In this document: piece after piece, positions 53,693 to 62,849 of the stretch
Numbering within the stretch: position 1 is the stretch's first letter
How the letters are laid out: each line of letters starts with the position of its first letter
NCBI GenBank assembly: GCA_963746255.1
Contig: CAVVAJ010000009.1
Span: forward strand, 620,001-684,000
Reading direction: 5' to 3'
Source of the DNA: DAOVXM01 sp963746255
Lineage (GTDB): Bacteria; Chloroflexota; Anaerolineae; Anaerolineales; UBA4823
Length of the DNA stretch: 64,000 nt
Position numbers and translations under genes: made by a program
The notes under the pieces: generated by a model
What the model was told of the DNA's origin: nothing
Database searches by the model: none
Seen by the model: the letters and a program-made list of their open reading frames with translations, nothing else

Positions 53693-54913
53693 ATGAATTC
53701 CCCGCTATTTGAGAAACGCATCGTCCTTGGAGTAACCGGATCTATTGCGTGCTATAAAGCTGTAGAACTGGCCTCCAAGCTTCATCAGTATGGCGCGCTG
53801 GTGGATGTCATCCTGACCGAGGCAGCTGTGCAATTTGTCAGTACTCTCACATTTCAATCGGTGAGTGGTCGATCCGCGTTTGTGGATGCTGATATGTGGG
53901 GCGGTACAGACCATGTCCAGCATATAACTCTCGGGCATACCGCCGATTTGCTGGTGATTGCTCCCGCAACAGCAAATACTATTGCGAAACTTGCCCATGG
54001 CGTGGCTGATAACCTTTTAACGGTTACCGCACTTGCCGCAAACTGCCCCTTGATCCTGGCACCCGCCATGGATGGCGGCATGTTCTCTCATCCTGCCACC
54101 CAGGCGAATATTGATCTGCTCGTGCAGCGAGGAGCATTGATCCTTGGACCGGCTGAGGGGCGCTTGGCTTCAGGTATGATCGGTATAGGTCGAATGCTTG
54201 AAGCATCCGATCTCTTCGATAAAATCCGCTTAATCACAGCTCAAGGTAGACCGCTGGCTGGGCGTAAAGTCATAGTTACTGCTGGGGGTACGTGGGAAGC
54301 GGTCGATCCAGTGCGCGGCATTATGAACCGGTCTTCGGGAAAACAGGGCTTCGCGATCGCACAAGCTGCCCTAGATCAGGGCGCTGAAACCATATTGATC
54401 TGTGGTCCAAACACGCTTAAAACCCCCCTAGGTGCAAATCGTATCGATGTAACCAGCGCCGATGAGATGCTAGATGCAGTTTTGGAGCATACGTCCACCG
54501 CTGACGCCCTAATTATGGCCGCAGCGGTAGCAGATTTTCGACCAGTCGAACGTGCTGCTCAAAAAATCAAAAAGGGGCAGAGTGAGTTACAAGTCATACC
54601 ACTCGAAGCTACCGCGGATATATTGCTGGAAGTAGCAGACATGAAATCAAGATTAGGCTATCCAAAAATCACCGTTGGGTTTGCCGCCGAGAGCCAAGCC
54701 CTGCTTGAGAATGCACGCGCCAAACTGCAGGAAAAACAACTCGATTTAATTGTGGCAAACGATATTACTGCCAAGGATGCAGGATTTGCGGTAGAAACCA
54801 ACCGGGTGACGATCATCGCTGCAGATGGAGAGACTGAAGCCCTACCGCTAATGGATAAATCTGATGTGGCTGACCGGATCATCGCGCGTGTTGTAGAGAT
54901 GCTCGTTAGATAA
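53693..54913 (+). CDS. coaBC: bifunctional phosphopantothenoylcysteine decarboxylase/phosphopantothenate-cysteine ligase
   Basis: About 406 aa. Two steps of coenzyme A synthesis. The CoaC flavoprotein half (about 1-185) has GVTGSIACYKAVELASKL and PAMDGGMFSHPAT. The CoaB half has VTAGGTWEAVDPVRGIMNRS, KIKKG and a late QLDLIVANDI. GGAGGT lies upstream; a GTG at 53690 gives slightly better ribosome-site spacing than the ATG at 53693. Confidence 0.95.
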   Translation: MNSPLFEKRIVLGVTGSIACYKAVELASKLHQYGALVDVILTEAAVQFVSTLTFQSVSGRSAFVDADMWGGTDHVQHITLGHTADLLVIAPATANTIAKLAHGVADNLLTVTALAANCPLILAPAMDGGMFSHPATQANIDLLVQRGALILGPAEGRLASGMIGIGRMLEASDLFDKIRLITAQGRPLAGRKVIVTAGGTWEAVDPVRGIMNRSSGKQGFAIAQAALDQGAETILICGPNTLKTPLGANRIDVTSADEMLDAVLEHTSTADALIMAAAVADFRPVERAAQKIKKGQSELQVIPLEATADILLEVADMKSRLGYPKITVGFAAESQALLENARAKLQEKQLDLIVANDITAKDAGFAVETNRVTIIAADGETEALPLMDKSDVADRIIARVVEMLVR

Positions 54914-55132
54914 CACACGTTCTCCAGATTCTAGGTGGAAATGTCTGCCTTTCTGGTTACGAGAGATGCGATCTACTCGTGACCGAAGGAAGGGCAGGCT
55001 ATTGATGAATGGTGATTTGGGGTCACCAAGGGTGATAGGCAAGGCACAACAGCCAGCAGTTGACGGTGAAAGCAGGTTTTACCCCATAAAGGGCATCGAA
55101 GAAATATACTTACATATAGAAATAGGGATTTC

Positions 55133-55471
55133 ATGAATTTGGTAAAGATCTGCCACATCTGCACAGCAAGTGATTGGGAAGCAGCCCAAGCCGCAGGTTT
55201 CTACCACGCAGCCTCACTAGAAACCGAAGGCTTCATCCATTGTTCGCGACCCGATCAGGTCCTCCGCGTTGCCAATTTATATTTCCCCGGCATTACTGAC
55301 TTGCTCCTACTGTGGATAGACCCTACCCAAGTTTCGGGTACCATCCGCTGGGAACCAGTCGAGGGGGATACCTACCCCCATATCTATGGGATTTTGAACC
55401 TGGATGCAGTTACAAAAGCTGTACCTTTGACCCCACGAGCTGGTGGTTCTTTTACAGATTTCCCAGAATGA
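55133..55471 (+). CDS. DUF952 family protein
   Basis: Protein of 112 aa. ICHICTASDWEAAQAAGFYH, GFIHCSRPDQV and YPHIYGILNLDAV match DUF952, a small family related to phage Gp-type glutamine-like enzymes with unsettled function. Stands alone between coaBC and a convergent glycosyltransferase. Confidence 0.85.
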   Translation: MNLVKICHICTASDWEAAQAAGFYHAASLETEGFIHCSRPDQVLRVANLYFPGITDLLLLWIDPTQVSGTIRWEPVEGDTYPHIYGILNLDAVTKAVPLTPRAGGSFTDFPE

Positions 55472-55603
55472 TGAATGTGATAAATAAATCGGTCTCTAGC
55501 AGATTCATTCGGTGTTCACGCAAATAACGACCGCCGTTGTATTGTCAGGTTATCGATCCCCCTTTCCTAATCTAGAATCGATACAAAACTAGAGATAAAT
55601 CGG

Positions 55604-56821
55604 TTATTTCCTAACAAGCTCTTCGCAGAGCTCCAGCAGCTGCACCGCTAAATCTTCACGATTGAAATTGCTTTCCACGTAGCTGCGACCACGCATTCCC
55701 ATCGCGTGGCATTCCTGGGGATCTTGCGCCAACTGCTGAATTGCCTCTGCCAAAGCATATGGGTTTCCGGGAGTGACAAAAATACCAGCCTGGGTTTCCT
55801 CAACCACTTCACGAATGACTCCATCAATAGCAAGAAGAACCGGTTTTCCAGCCGCCATGTAGTCAAACACCTTGTTGGGGTAAACGGTTTTATAGAGCTC
55901 GATTGGCTTTAGAACTGCGATGCAGGCGTCTGCAGCTGCCAGTAAAGCCGGCATCTCCTGTTTTGCGAGCGGCGGCAGAAACTGAATATTTCCGAAACCC
56001 ATCTCTTCTGCCTGTTTTCTCAGCTTAGGCTTTTCTTTCCCGTCACCTACCAGTACGATGACAATTTTTGGCTGATCCCCTAACAAGTTGGCAGCCGCGA
56101 CCAATGTGGATAAATCGTTGGACATGCCATGTGCCCCCGCATAAAGTGCTACAAACTTGTCCTCCCAGCCATTTGCCTGCCGGATTTCACGACCATCTTC
56201 TTGCTGTGTGAACATACTGGTGTCGGCGCCATTTGGAATGATCACAGGATGCTCGGCACCACAAGCGGTAACATGCGTAATAAAACCAGGTGAGTTGACA
56301 ACCACCTGATCAGCATGCCGGTATAGAAAGCTTTCCAGCCACTCGGAAGCCCTTATCAGCCAAGAATTGGTCAACACACCTACTGCGATGGCAAATGCTG
56401 GCCAAAGATCCCGTACCTCAAATAAGAAACCCGCACCTTTTAGTCGCGCTAGCGCCCAGGCAGTCAACCCTTGAAAGATTGGTGGGGTAGTTCCCCAAAC
56501 TAAGTCGACATTCTTTACTCTCAAGCCAATCACGAATGATGAGAACATAAAGCTGATAAAGCTGAGCACACGATGGAAGAAGCTGCGGTGAATTGCGCTA
56601 TACGTGTATACACGAAGAATGGTAACCCCAGACCCACCCGATTTCTCTTCAACCCTAGACACCCTGCCACTCGAAGCAGTACCAGTAAGGTAACTTACCG
56701 GGCTGGTGATGATAGTCACCTCGGTCCCATGCTTTGCAAGGTAAAGCGCTAACTCGTGATGGCGCGTCCCACCTGCTTCATCGAGTGCCCGAAAGGCTTG
56801 GTGGATTAACAGAATATGCAT
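55604..56821 (-). CDS. glycosyltransferase family 4, WbuB-like
   Basis: Protein of 405 aa from the ATG at 56821. The N-terminal GT-B domain has HQAFRALDEAGGTRHHELAL; the C-terminal domain has the nucleotide-sugar signature YPNKVFDYMAAGKPVLLAI followed by EETQAG. Resembles WbuB-type L-fucosamine/GlcNAc-like transferases of polysaccharide loci. Last gene of the operon, 8 bp after the heparinase-like gene. Confidence 0.88.
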   Translation of the reverse strand: MHILLIHQAFRALDEAGGTRHHELALYLAKHGTEVTIITSPVSYLTGTASSGRVSRVEEKSGGSGVTILRVYTYSAIHRSFFHRVLSFISFMFSSFVIGLRVKNVDLVWGTTPPIFQGLTAWALARLKGAGFLFEVRDLWPAFAIAVGVLTNSWLIRASEWLESFLYRHADQVVVNSPGFITHVTACGAEHPVIIPNGADTSMFTQQEDGREIRQANGWEDKFVALYAGAHGMSNDLSTLVAAANLLGDQPKIVIVLVGDGKEKPKLRKQAEEMGFGNIQFLPPLAKQEMPALLAAADACIAVLKPIELYKTVYPNKVFDYMAAGKPVLLAIDGVIREVVEETQAGIFVTPGNPYALAEAIQQLAQDPQECHAMGMRGRSYVESNFNREDLAVQLLELCEELVRK

Positions 56822-56829
56822 CGGTAGAA

Positions 56830-58896
56830 TTATTTTTCCGGGAATTCGATTTGACTGTGTATCCGCAGCGGCAGTTGGCTGGTGGTGGTAAAACTCAGAG
56901 TTAACCCAGGGATTTTTTGCGCATATGTCGGTGAATACCATCCTACTTCTGGGCTTGGGGTGCCGCTGCCATAAACAATTTTCCCCGCCCTTCCCAATGT
57001 CAGATTTCCGGCACCGGATGTGCGTTCTCCTATCAACTCCAGATACACCCTCATTTGAATCTCCCCATAAGGCGACTTTAAATCCAGGCAGTAGCTTTCT
57101 GGTGAGTCAGCTTCGACCAACCACTCCCAATCAGGCAGCTGCCAATGTAAACAAACTGTGTGGGTAGTGGGCGGCCAATTACTACGAGATCCAGGGTCAT
57201 TTATGCGCAATATTTCATCAGCCACATGCCATCTACCTGCAGAGAGGGCGGAAACAGTCCGCCGATGATCAATACCTAGACGCCGGTACCCATTATGCCG
57301 AGCAGTGACTTCGATTAGCGCTCCGTTTTCCCCGTATATTTTTTCGACAACCTCAGCCTGACCCCAGTCCAACCATAGAAACCTGCCAGCGGAGGTCATC
57401 TGGTCCTGCTGATCGATGGTGATGACATTGTGAACCGAACTCTGTGCAAGTGCATTGCACCACGGAGGCTGGGCATTGTACAAGTAAGTACCAGGATCGC
57501 GCGTTATATTCTGCCCCTGCCACCACAGATCCAAGTGCAGTTGATCAGCATGACCGGGACGAGCGGTAAAATTCGCAGCCCGCAGGTATCCCCAAGACTC
57601 GCTCCCGGTTGGTCGGATGATCACCTTAGGGCCAATTTGCTCCTTATTCCGAGCAAGCTCCTTAGTGCTTACGGGCTGATCCGGAATGGCAAACCATCTC
57701 GCCATCTCATCCCAAACACCGATCGGGAAAGGACTACCTGACAAAAATGCGCTACCCGCGGCTTGCAGAGTCGGTCGGAAGTCATCGAAAGGACAAATTG
57801 TTAAAGGGAATATGTATGCACCATCATTGGGTCCGAGATTTGGAACTTGCCCGTTAACTGAATCCAGCATAGTCAGCAACCACAGTGTCGCAGCTTCGAG
57901 GCGCTCGTATGTCTCTTGCGAGAATTTGCGACCGTGGGATTTAGCCAAGCAGTCTGCCCACAATGCCGCCTGGAGCATAAGACGATGGTAATTCGTGCTT
58001 TGCTGGATATAGGTGCCATCAGGTGCAATCTGGTCCTGTAAAGATCGTTCTATCCAATACCATCCTTGATCCCGCCACTCACTAGCATCAGGATGACCAG
58101 GAATCGCTAATCCTGCTGTAAATAAACCCAAAGCTTCAAGCAATAAATGATTGTTATTTTGAGCTCGGGCATAACTTAGCGTAGGAGGGATGCGCAGGGC
58201 ATGATCCCGGATATGGTAAGCTAATTCAGCCATGCGCTGGTCAGTACTGCTGACGGATGATGCAAATACTTGACCAGCAAATACTAGGGCGATCAGCCGC
58301 AATGCCACTTCTTGCGCCGACATCCATTGGGGACCCAGGTAAGGCGGATTATGACATAGAAAAGTCTCCGCATGTTCCCAAAACGCTGTCGGGTAACGAT
58401 CATCGTTTGTGATGGTATATGCGCGTGCCAGAGTATAAACCCAGCCGAAACGCCCCGGCTCCCAAACCAGCTTTATATCATGAAGATTGGAATCACCCCA
58501 ATTTGGAACTGCCCGTCCCAGTTCGTAATCCGTCCAATGGCGCGGTGGATGGTCTGTATCGAGAGATAATTGTGTGGGATCAGTGCGCCCAAAAAGCCGC
58601 CCGGTACCGGCTATGATCTCGTCCGCTTCTTGCAGCAGCTTTCGTTTACCTTTGTCTCCTAGAATAGACTGAATAGCGCCACAGATTGGAAACTCAAATA
58701 ACCCTCTCTCCAATAAAAGCCCTGTATGAGTCTCCCGTAAGGGACTATCAATGCCATTATCGGAACGATTAGGGGTTTTCCAGCGGTAGTACCCGGTTCG
58801 TAATCCAATCTGATATTGGGCATAGGCACCTACCACGCGCGGGCCTAGTTGATGCAGCGCTTTAAGGGCAACTTTCAGTTGAGAGACAGCAGGCAT
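56830..58896 (-). CDS. heparinase II/III-family alginate-lyase-like protein
   Basis: Protein of 688 aa. The alpha/alpha toroid has ARAQNNNHLLLEALGLFTAG and LQAALWADCLAKSHG. The beta-sandwich half has LHLDLWWQGQNITRDPGTYL and RRTVSALSAGRWHVADEIL. Such proteins in exopolysaccharide loci are thought to cleave or modify uronic-acid-containing glycans. No signal peptide was seen, so it may act in the cytoplasm or during synthesis. Confidence 0.85.
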   Translation of the reverse strand: MPAVSQLKVALKALHQLGPRVVGAYAQYQIGLRTGYYRWKTPNRSDNGIDSPLRETHTGLLLERGLFEFPICGAIQSILGDKGKRKLLQEADEIIAGTGRLFGRTDPTQLSLDTDHPPRHWTDYELGRAVPNWGDSNLHDIKLVWEPGRFGWVYTLARAYTITNDDRYPTAFWEHAETFLCHNPPYLGPQWMSAQEVALRLIALVFAGQVFASSVSSTDQRMAELAYHIRDHALRIPPTLSYARAQNNNHLLLEALGLFTAGLAIPGHPDASEWRDQGWYWIERSLQDQIAPDGTYIQQSTNYHRLMLQAALWADCLAKSHGRKFSQETYERLEAATLWLLTMLDSVNGQVPNLGPNDGAYIFPLTICPFDDFRPTLQAAGSAFLSGSPFPIGVWDEMARWFAIPDQPVSTKELARNKEQIGPKVIIRPTGSESWGYLRAANFTARPGHADQLHLDLWWQGQNITRDPGTYLYNAQPPWCNALAQSSVHNVITIDQQDQMTSAGRFLWLDWGQAEVVEKIYGENGALIEVTARHNGYRRLGIDHRRTVSALSAGRWHVADEILRINDPGSRSNWPPTTHTVCLHWQLPDWEWLVEADSPESYCLDLKSPYGEIQMRVYLELIGERTSGAGNLTLGRAGKIVYGSGTPSPEVGWYSPTYAQKIPGLTLSFTTTSQLPLRIHSQIEFPEK

Positions 58897-58910
58897 GGAT
58901 TATGGGAATC

Positions 58911-60440
58911 CTAAATTTGCGGGATATCAATATGCCGTTTTGTTCTTAGCGCTGTGACACTCGCAAAACTGGCTTGGGAAACAGCAAATAGTTCTGAATA
59001 GGGTATTGGTACTGGCCCGCCGTTCCGTATCGCATTCACAAAAACTTGCCATTCTCTATAATGGCCTTTGTCCTGCCTTAAACGAGACCGACTGACGCGA
59101 TGTTTTCCCGCTTTAAAGATCTCCAACTTGCGGAAGTCATCCAGGACCGCAACTTGGCCTGAGCAGAAAACCTCCACCCGCTCCTTTGGAAATACTTTAT
59201 CGCCGTTAGCTAGATAGGTGACTGATCCGATTGAACCATCTGGGAAGTTAAACGATAAGATTACGTTATCTTCCATATAGTGCTCTTCATCCGGAAGACC
59301 TAACGCATTGACGGATACTGGCGGAGCATCTACCAGGAATGTCAGAAAATCGATAAAATGGCAAGCTTCTCCGATGATACGGCCACCGCCCTGTTCCTGA
59401 TCATGAACCCAATGTGTCCGTGGTATATAACCAGCATTGACACGATATTGGACGACCATCGGTTCCTGCCGCTGTCCAAGAGAGGTTTTCATCTCCTGGG
59501 CAAGAGGCGCAAAACGGCGATTATAACCAACCATTAGCATTGGTTTTGTTGAATTCCCAGAGTTGGCTTCATCTTGATTGCTGCCATCCTCACCAAGGTA
59601 TTCATCGGTTGATGCGCTTGGATTGCTGCTCTGCTGCAGTGCTTTCCAAATTTCCGTTAATTCGCCCTCAGTTAACGCCAGCGGTTTCTCACAAAAAACA
59701 TGCTTGCCGGCTCGCAGCGCCGCGATGGTTTGCTCAGCGTGCAGATTATGGCGTGTCAGAACGGCGATCGTATTAATCTTGTTATCGGTCAAAATTTGGT
59801 CTGCCGAGCTAACTGCATAATCAAATCCATACTTTTTTGCCTCATGCTGAGCACTAACCCCTGAGGCCGAAGCGATGCCAATGAATTCAAGATGGTCAAG
59901 TTTGCGTATTGCAGGCAGTAGGACTACACTGGCGAAATTTCCAGCGCCGATAACACCCAAACGGACAGTCGCTCTCAGTTTGCTATCGGAATATGTTATC
60001 TTATCGATAATATTTTCGCTTGGTTCCGAGGCATCATACGCCCCAGGGTAGGTCAGAAGAACTCCTAAGAAAGACTCTGCGGTCTTCCCAGTGATTAATT
60101 CGTAGGCGCTCGGAGCGTCGTCAATTGAGAAACGATGGGTGACGAGGTCTGACACATTAAGATCACCAGCCGCTAGCAGGTCAACAACAGCTTCCAGATT
60201 ACGGCCTTCGGTCCAGCGTACATATCCGATAGGGTAATCTGCTCCGCCCTCTTCATACGCCGGGTCATAGCGGCCTGGGCCATAAGAGCGGGAGTTGACG
60301 AAGGATAACTCCTTCTCAAAGTACACTTTTCGCGGGATGTTCAAGCCAACTGCTCCAACGGCAACGATCGTCGCCCGATCCCGAGCGATCTCCCCAGCCA
60401 GTTTTACCGGGTCATCAGAAGTAGTATCCGCACATATCAA
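58911..60440 (-). CDS. bi-domain oxidoreductase, C-terminal part (end of ADH plus Gfo/Idh/MocA), frameshifted
   Basis: 509 aa. The first about 130 residues are the end of a zinc-type dehydrogenase (ARDRATIVAVGAVGLNIPRK, SRSYGPGRYDPAYEEGGADY). Then a Gfo/Idh/MocA domain starts with LGVIGAGNFASVVLLPAIRK and has HVFCEKPLAL. The frame is open upstream as RGCDAVLICADTTSD, directly continuing the 60437-61156 frame, so this is one gene split near 60460 within GCGCGGGGCGCGGC. Such fusions accompany heparinase-like and glycosyltransferase genes in polysaccharide loci. Confidence 0.82.
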   Translation of the reverse strand: MICADTTSDDPVKLAGEIARDRATIVAVGAVGLNIPRKVYFEKELSFVNSRSYGPGRYDPAYEEGGADYPIGYVRWTEGRNLEAVVDLLAAGDLNVSDLVTHRFSIDDAPSAYELITGKTAESFLGVLLTYPGAYDASEPSENIIDKITYSDSKLRATVRLGVIGAGNFASVVLLPAIRKLDHLEFIGIASASGVSAQHEAKKYGFDYAVSSADQILTDNKINTIAVLTRHNLHAEQTIAALRAGKHVFCEKPLALTEGELTEIWKALQQSSNPSASTDEYLGEDGSNQDEANSGNSTKPMLMVGYNRRFAPLAQEMKTSLGQRQEPMVVQYRVNAGYIPRTHWVHDQEQGGGRIIGEACHFIDFLTFLVDAPPVSVNALGLPDEEHYMEDNVILSFNFPDGSIGSVTYLANGDKVFPKERVEVFCSGQVAVLDDFRKLEIFKAGKHRVSRSRLRQDKGHYREWQVFVNAIRNGGPVPIPYSELFAVSQASFASVTALRTKRHIDIPQI

Positions 60441-61156
60441 AACGGCATCACAGCCGCGCCCCGCGCGAAGCTCACCGCAGCAGCTTCTGCATCAGAACGG
60501 TTTATCGTATCGACGCCAATGCCACGTGCGAATTCCATCCGGGAAGGATCGATATCAATTCCTAAAACCGCACATCCAGCTGCTTGGGCGATGCGTGCAG
60601 CTAAGAGACCCAGCAACCCGACGCCTATCACTGCAACACGCTCGCCAAGCTGGACACCTGCCAGCCGGTACCCCTGCATGGCTATCGCTCCCAAGGTCGT
60701 GAAAGCTGCGGAATCGAAATTCACTTCATCGGGTAGGTGGACAACGAGATTGCGCGGGACAATGGCATACTCAGCATGAACAGCATACCCACCACCCGCG
60801 CAAGCTACACGCTGTCCGACTCGTAGGTCATGAACATTATCCCCTATCGCGACTGTCGTTCCGGCGGATGAATATCCTAGAGGCATGGGTTGGTCTAAAC
60901 GATTAAATGCGGCATCGATCGTGCTCAACCAACCTTCACGCTTCCCCTTATCCCATAACTGGCGGGCTAAGTCGGGACGGGAGCGGGCTTTTGCAGCCAA
61001 AGATTTCTCCGCAAACTCTACTACCATCCGTTCGGTTCCCGCCGAGACAAGCGAGGCGGCGGTACGAACTAGAACAGTTCCAGGTTTAGGAGTCGGCACT
61101 GGCACTTCGGTCACTAACGTTTCACCTGAACGTAGATTTTGTAAAAGCTGTTTCAT
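60437..61156 (-). CDS. bi-domain oxidoreductase, N-terminal part (zinc-type dehydrogenase), frameshifted
   Basis: 239 aa. A GroES-like start (PTPKPGTVLVRTAASLVSAG) and Rossmann fold (VIGVGLLGLLAARIAQAAGC) of the medium-chain dehydrogenases. The classical structural zinc cysteines are not seen. The frame ends with a non-family tail (GAAVMPF) just where the next frame takes over. It heads the polysaccharide operon; M20 peptidase is 70 bp upstream. Confidence 0.8.
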   Translation of the reverse strand: MKQLLQNLRSGETLVTEVPVPTPKPGTVLVRTAASLVSAGTERMVVEFAEKSLAAKARSRPDLARQLWDKGKREGWLSTIDAAFNRLDQPMPLGYSSAGTTVAIGDNVHDLRVGQRVACAGGGYAVHAEYAIVPRNLVVHLPDEVNFDSAAFTTLGAIAMQGYRLAGVQLGERVAVIGVGLLGLLAARIAQAAGCAVLGIDIDPSRMEFARGIGVDTINRSDAEAAAVSFARGAAVMPF

Positions 61157-61226
61157 AAGCTGATCCTAGATACACTCGTCTTCTATACCCGACGAGATTT
61201 GCAGATTTCTAGCCAAGGTCGGAAAA

Positions 61227-62477
61227 TCATGAGATATGATATCCAATCAAGCATGATATCGCCGCAATATTTAGCTCTGCTTTGGGAACCAAGGATGATT
61301 TATCGAGGTATTCCTGGTCTAGGCTGCGATCTGCGTTGCGTTCTGCGCAATGTGCATTTCCCCCGGAAGGTCCCAACCCATCCAGCGTGGGGTAGTGGCT
61401 CCACAAAAAATTGGCGTCGCTCAAGCCACCGCGCCTCTCTGACAGGATATTCAAACCGATTTCCTTGCCACATTGCCGCCACACAGCTAACAGATCATCA
61501 GATCCCGGAGATGATGGCCAGGGTTCCGTACGGTCCTCAAGGAGGATGGCAACCTGGCATGGATAACCCTCCCCACTGCTCACATCTGACTTGCCGTCAA
61601 GGGCTAGAATGTCTGCGACACCCTGCTCAAATACATCTGGATCAAAAGTTCGCATCTCAATCAGTGCTTCCGCGTGGGATGGAACACGATTCCGGACCAC
61701 GCCGCCCTGTACAACACCTACATTGAACGTAAGTTGTTTCCCATAATCGGTAAGCGCTTCAATTTTTTGAATTGTTTTTGACAGCTGTAAGATTGCGTTT
61801 GCACCCTGGCGGTGGTTATTTCCAGAATGGGCAGATTTTCCATAAGCGGTCGCTTTAAACGAGGCTCTACCTTTGCGTGCTTCTACCAACCAATAGTCAT
61901 CTCCTACCAATCTCCCCGCCTCAAATACCAGACAAGCACGGGTGTCCACGGGCAGCTTTTCTAAGCAGTGTTTTGAGAAATCATCCGCCAGCACCTCCTC
62001 GCTAGCATTGAAGCACACCCACCAATCGATCGATTCAAAAACATCCCGGAAGAGGTTATACAGCGAGTCTAATACCATGTAGATCATCAGTGTCCCCCCC
62101 TTGATGTCCACAATGCCGGGCCCATAAATTCGTCCGTTCTCCTCGTGCCACGCGAAGTCATTACGCTTTTCTTCTTCCAAAGGATAGACTGTATCCAGAT
62201 GCGAGATCAGTGCTACTGATGGTGGAGCGTCTTGTATCCTATCTGATCCAGCGCGGCGACGCAAGAAAATATGTTTGCCGTAGCGTTCATCGGTGGAATT
62301 TTCAAACTCTGGTTTAAACCCAAGGCTTGAAAATTGTTTGATGATCAGGTGACCTATTTTATTTACTCCGGCTGCATTGGCTGAAAACGAGTTAATTGCA
62401 ACCATCTGGCGGAGGAATTCCAGGTAAGCCATCAAGTGGTTCTCTAGGTGTTGGCGAACGTTGGTCCGTTCTCTCAT
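61227..62477 (-). CDS. M20 family metallopeptidase (ArgE/DapE/CPG2-like)
   Basis: Protein of 416 aa. Zinc-ligand motifs SHLDTVYP, GPGIVDIKGG and NASEEVLAD are intact, and KSAHSGNNHRQGANAILQ marks the dimerisation domain. Hydrolyses an acyl or peptide bond; substrate undetermined. GAGGAT precedes the ATG, with a TATAAC box close by. Confidence 0.88.
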   Translation of the reverse strand: MRERTNVRQHLENHLMAYLEFLRQMVAINSFSANAAGVNKIGHLIIKQFSSLGFKPEFENSTDERYGKHIFLRRRAGSDRIQDAPPSVALISHLDTVYPLEEEKRNDFAWHEENGRIYGPGIVDIKGGTLMIYMVLDSLYNLFRDVFESIDWWVCFNASEEVLADDFSKHCLEKLPVDTRACLVFEAGRLVGDDYWLVEARKGRASFKATAYGKSAHSGNNHRQGANAILQLSKTIQKIEALTDYGKQLTFNVGVVQGGVVRNRVPSHAEALIEMRTFDPDVFEQGVADILALDGKSDVSSGEGYPCQVAILLEDRTEPWPSSPGSDDLLAVWRQCGKEIGLNILSERRGGLSDANFLWSHYPTLDGLGPSGGNAHCAERNADRSLDQEYLDKSSLVPKAELNIAAISCLIGYHIS

Positions 62478-62849
62478 ATTGGGTTATATCCTCTTCGTGC
62501 TTATCTCTATAGCGAGGTTTTATTCCGATACAGCAAACTCGATAAGGTTATCATTCACTTATTATAATGCGAGTGGATTGGATGCGGCAAAATACCCTCG
62601 CAATCGATCAGCTCAAAAAATAGCTTAGTTCTCCGTCAAATATGATTGTTTAGTAAGAATGGAGTGTAGACGGAACACTATAAGCTTTATCAAGGGCGTA
62701 TTTACCCGGATAGCCAAGGAACTTTTCATCTTTGACAAAGCACTTGTAAGATTTGAATTTGCGAGTAATGCTGCCCTAACCGTCATCTAGCAATAAAATC
62801 TGCATGATATAATTTTCGAACTGTCCCAAATAATGAACAGGAGCTTTCT
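62478..62849. other. divergent intergenic region
   Basis: A stretch of 372 bp between divergent M20 and M29 peptidase genes, AT-rich, with promoters for both. No small gene recognised. Confidence 0.5.
62805..62813 (+). promoter_or_regulatory. extended -10 promoter of the M29 aminopeptidase gene
   Basis: TGaTATAAT (62805-62813), no good -35. The leader is about 30 nt and includes an AGGAG ribosome site before the ATG at 62850. Confidence 0.6.
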
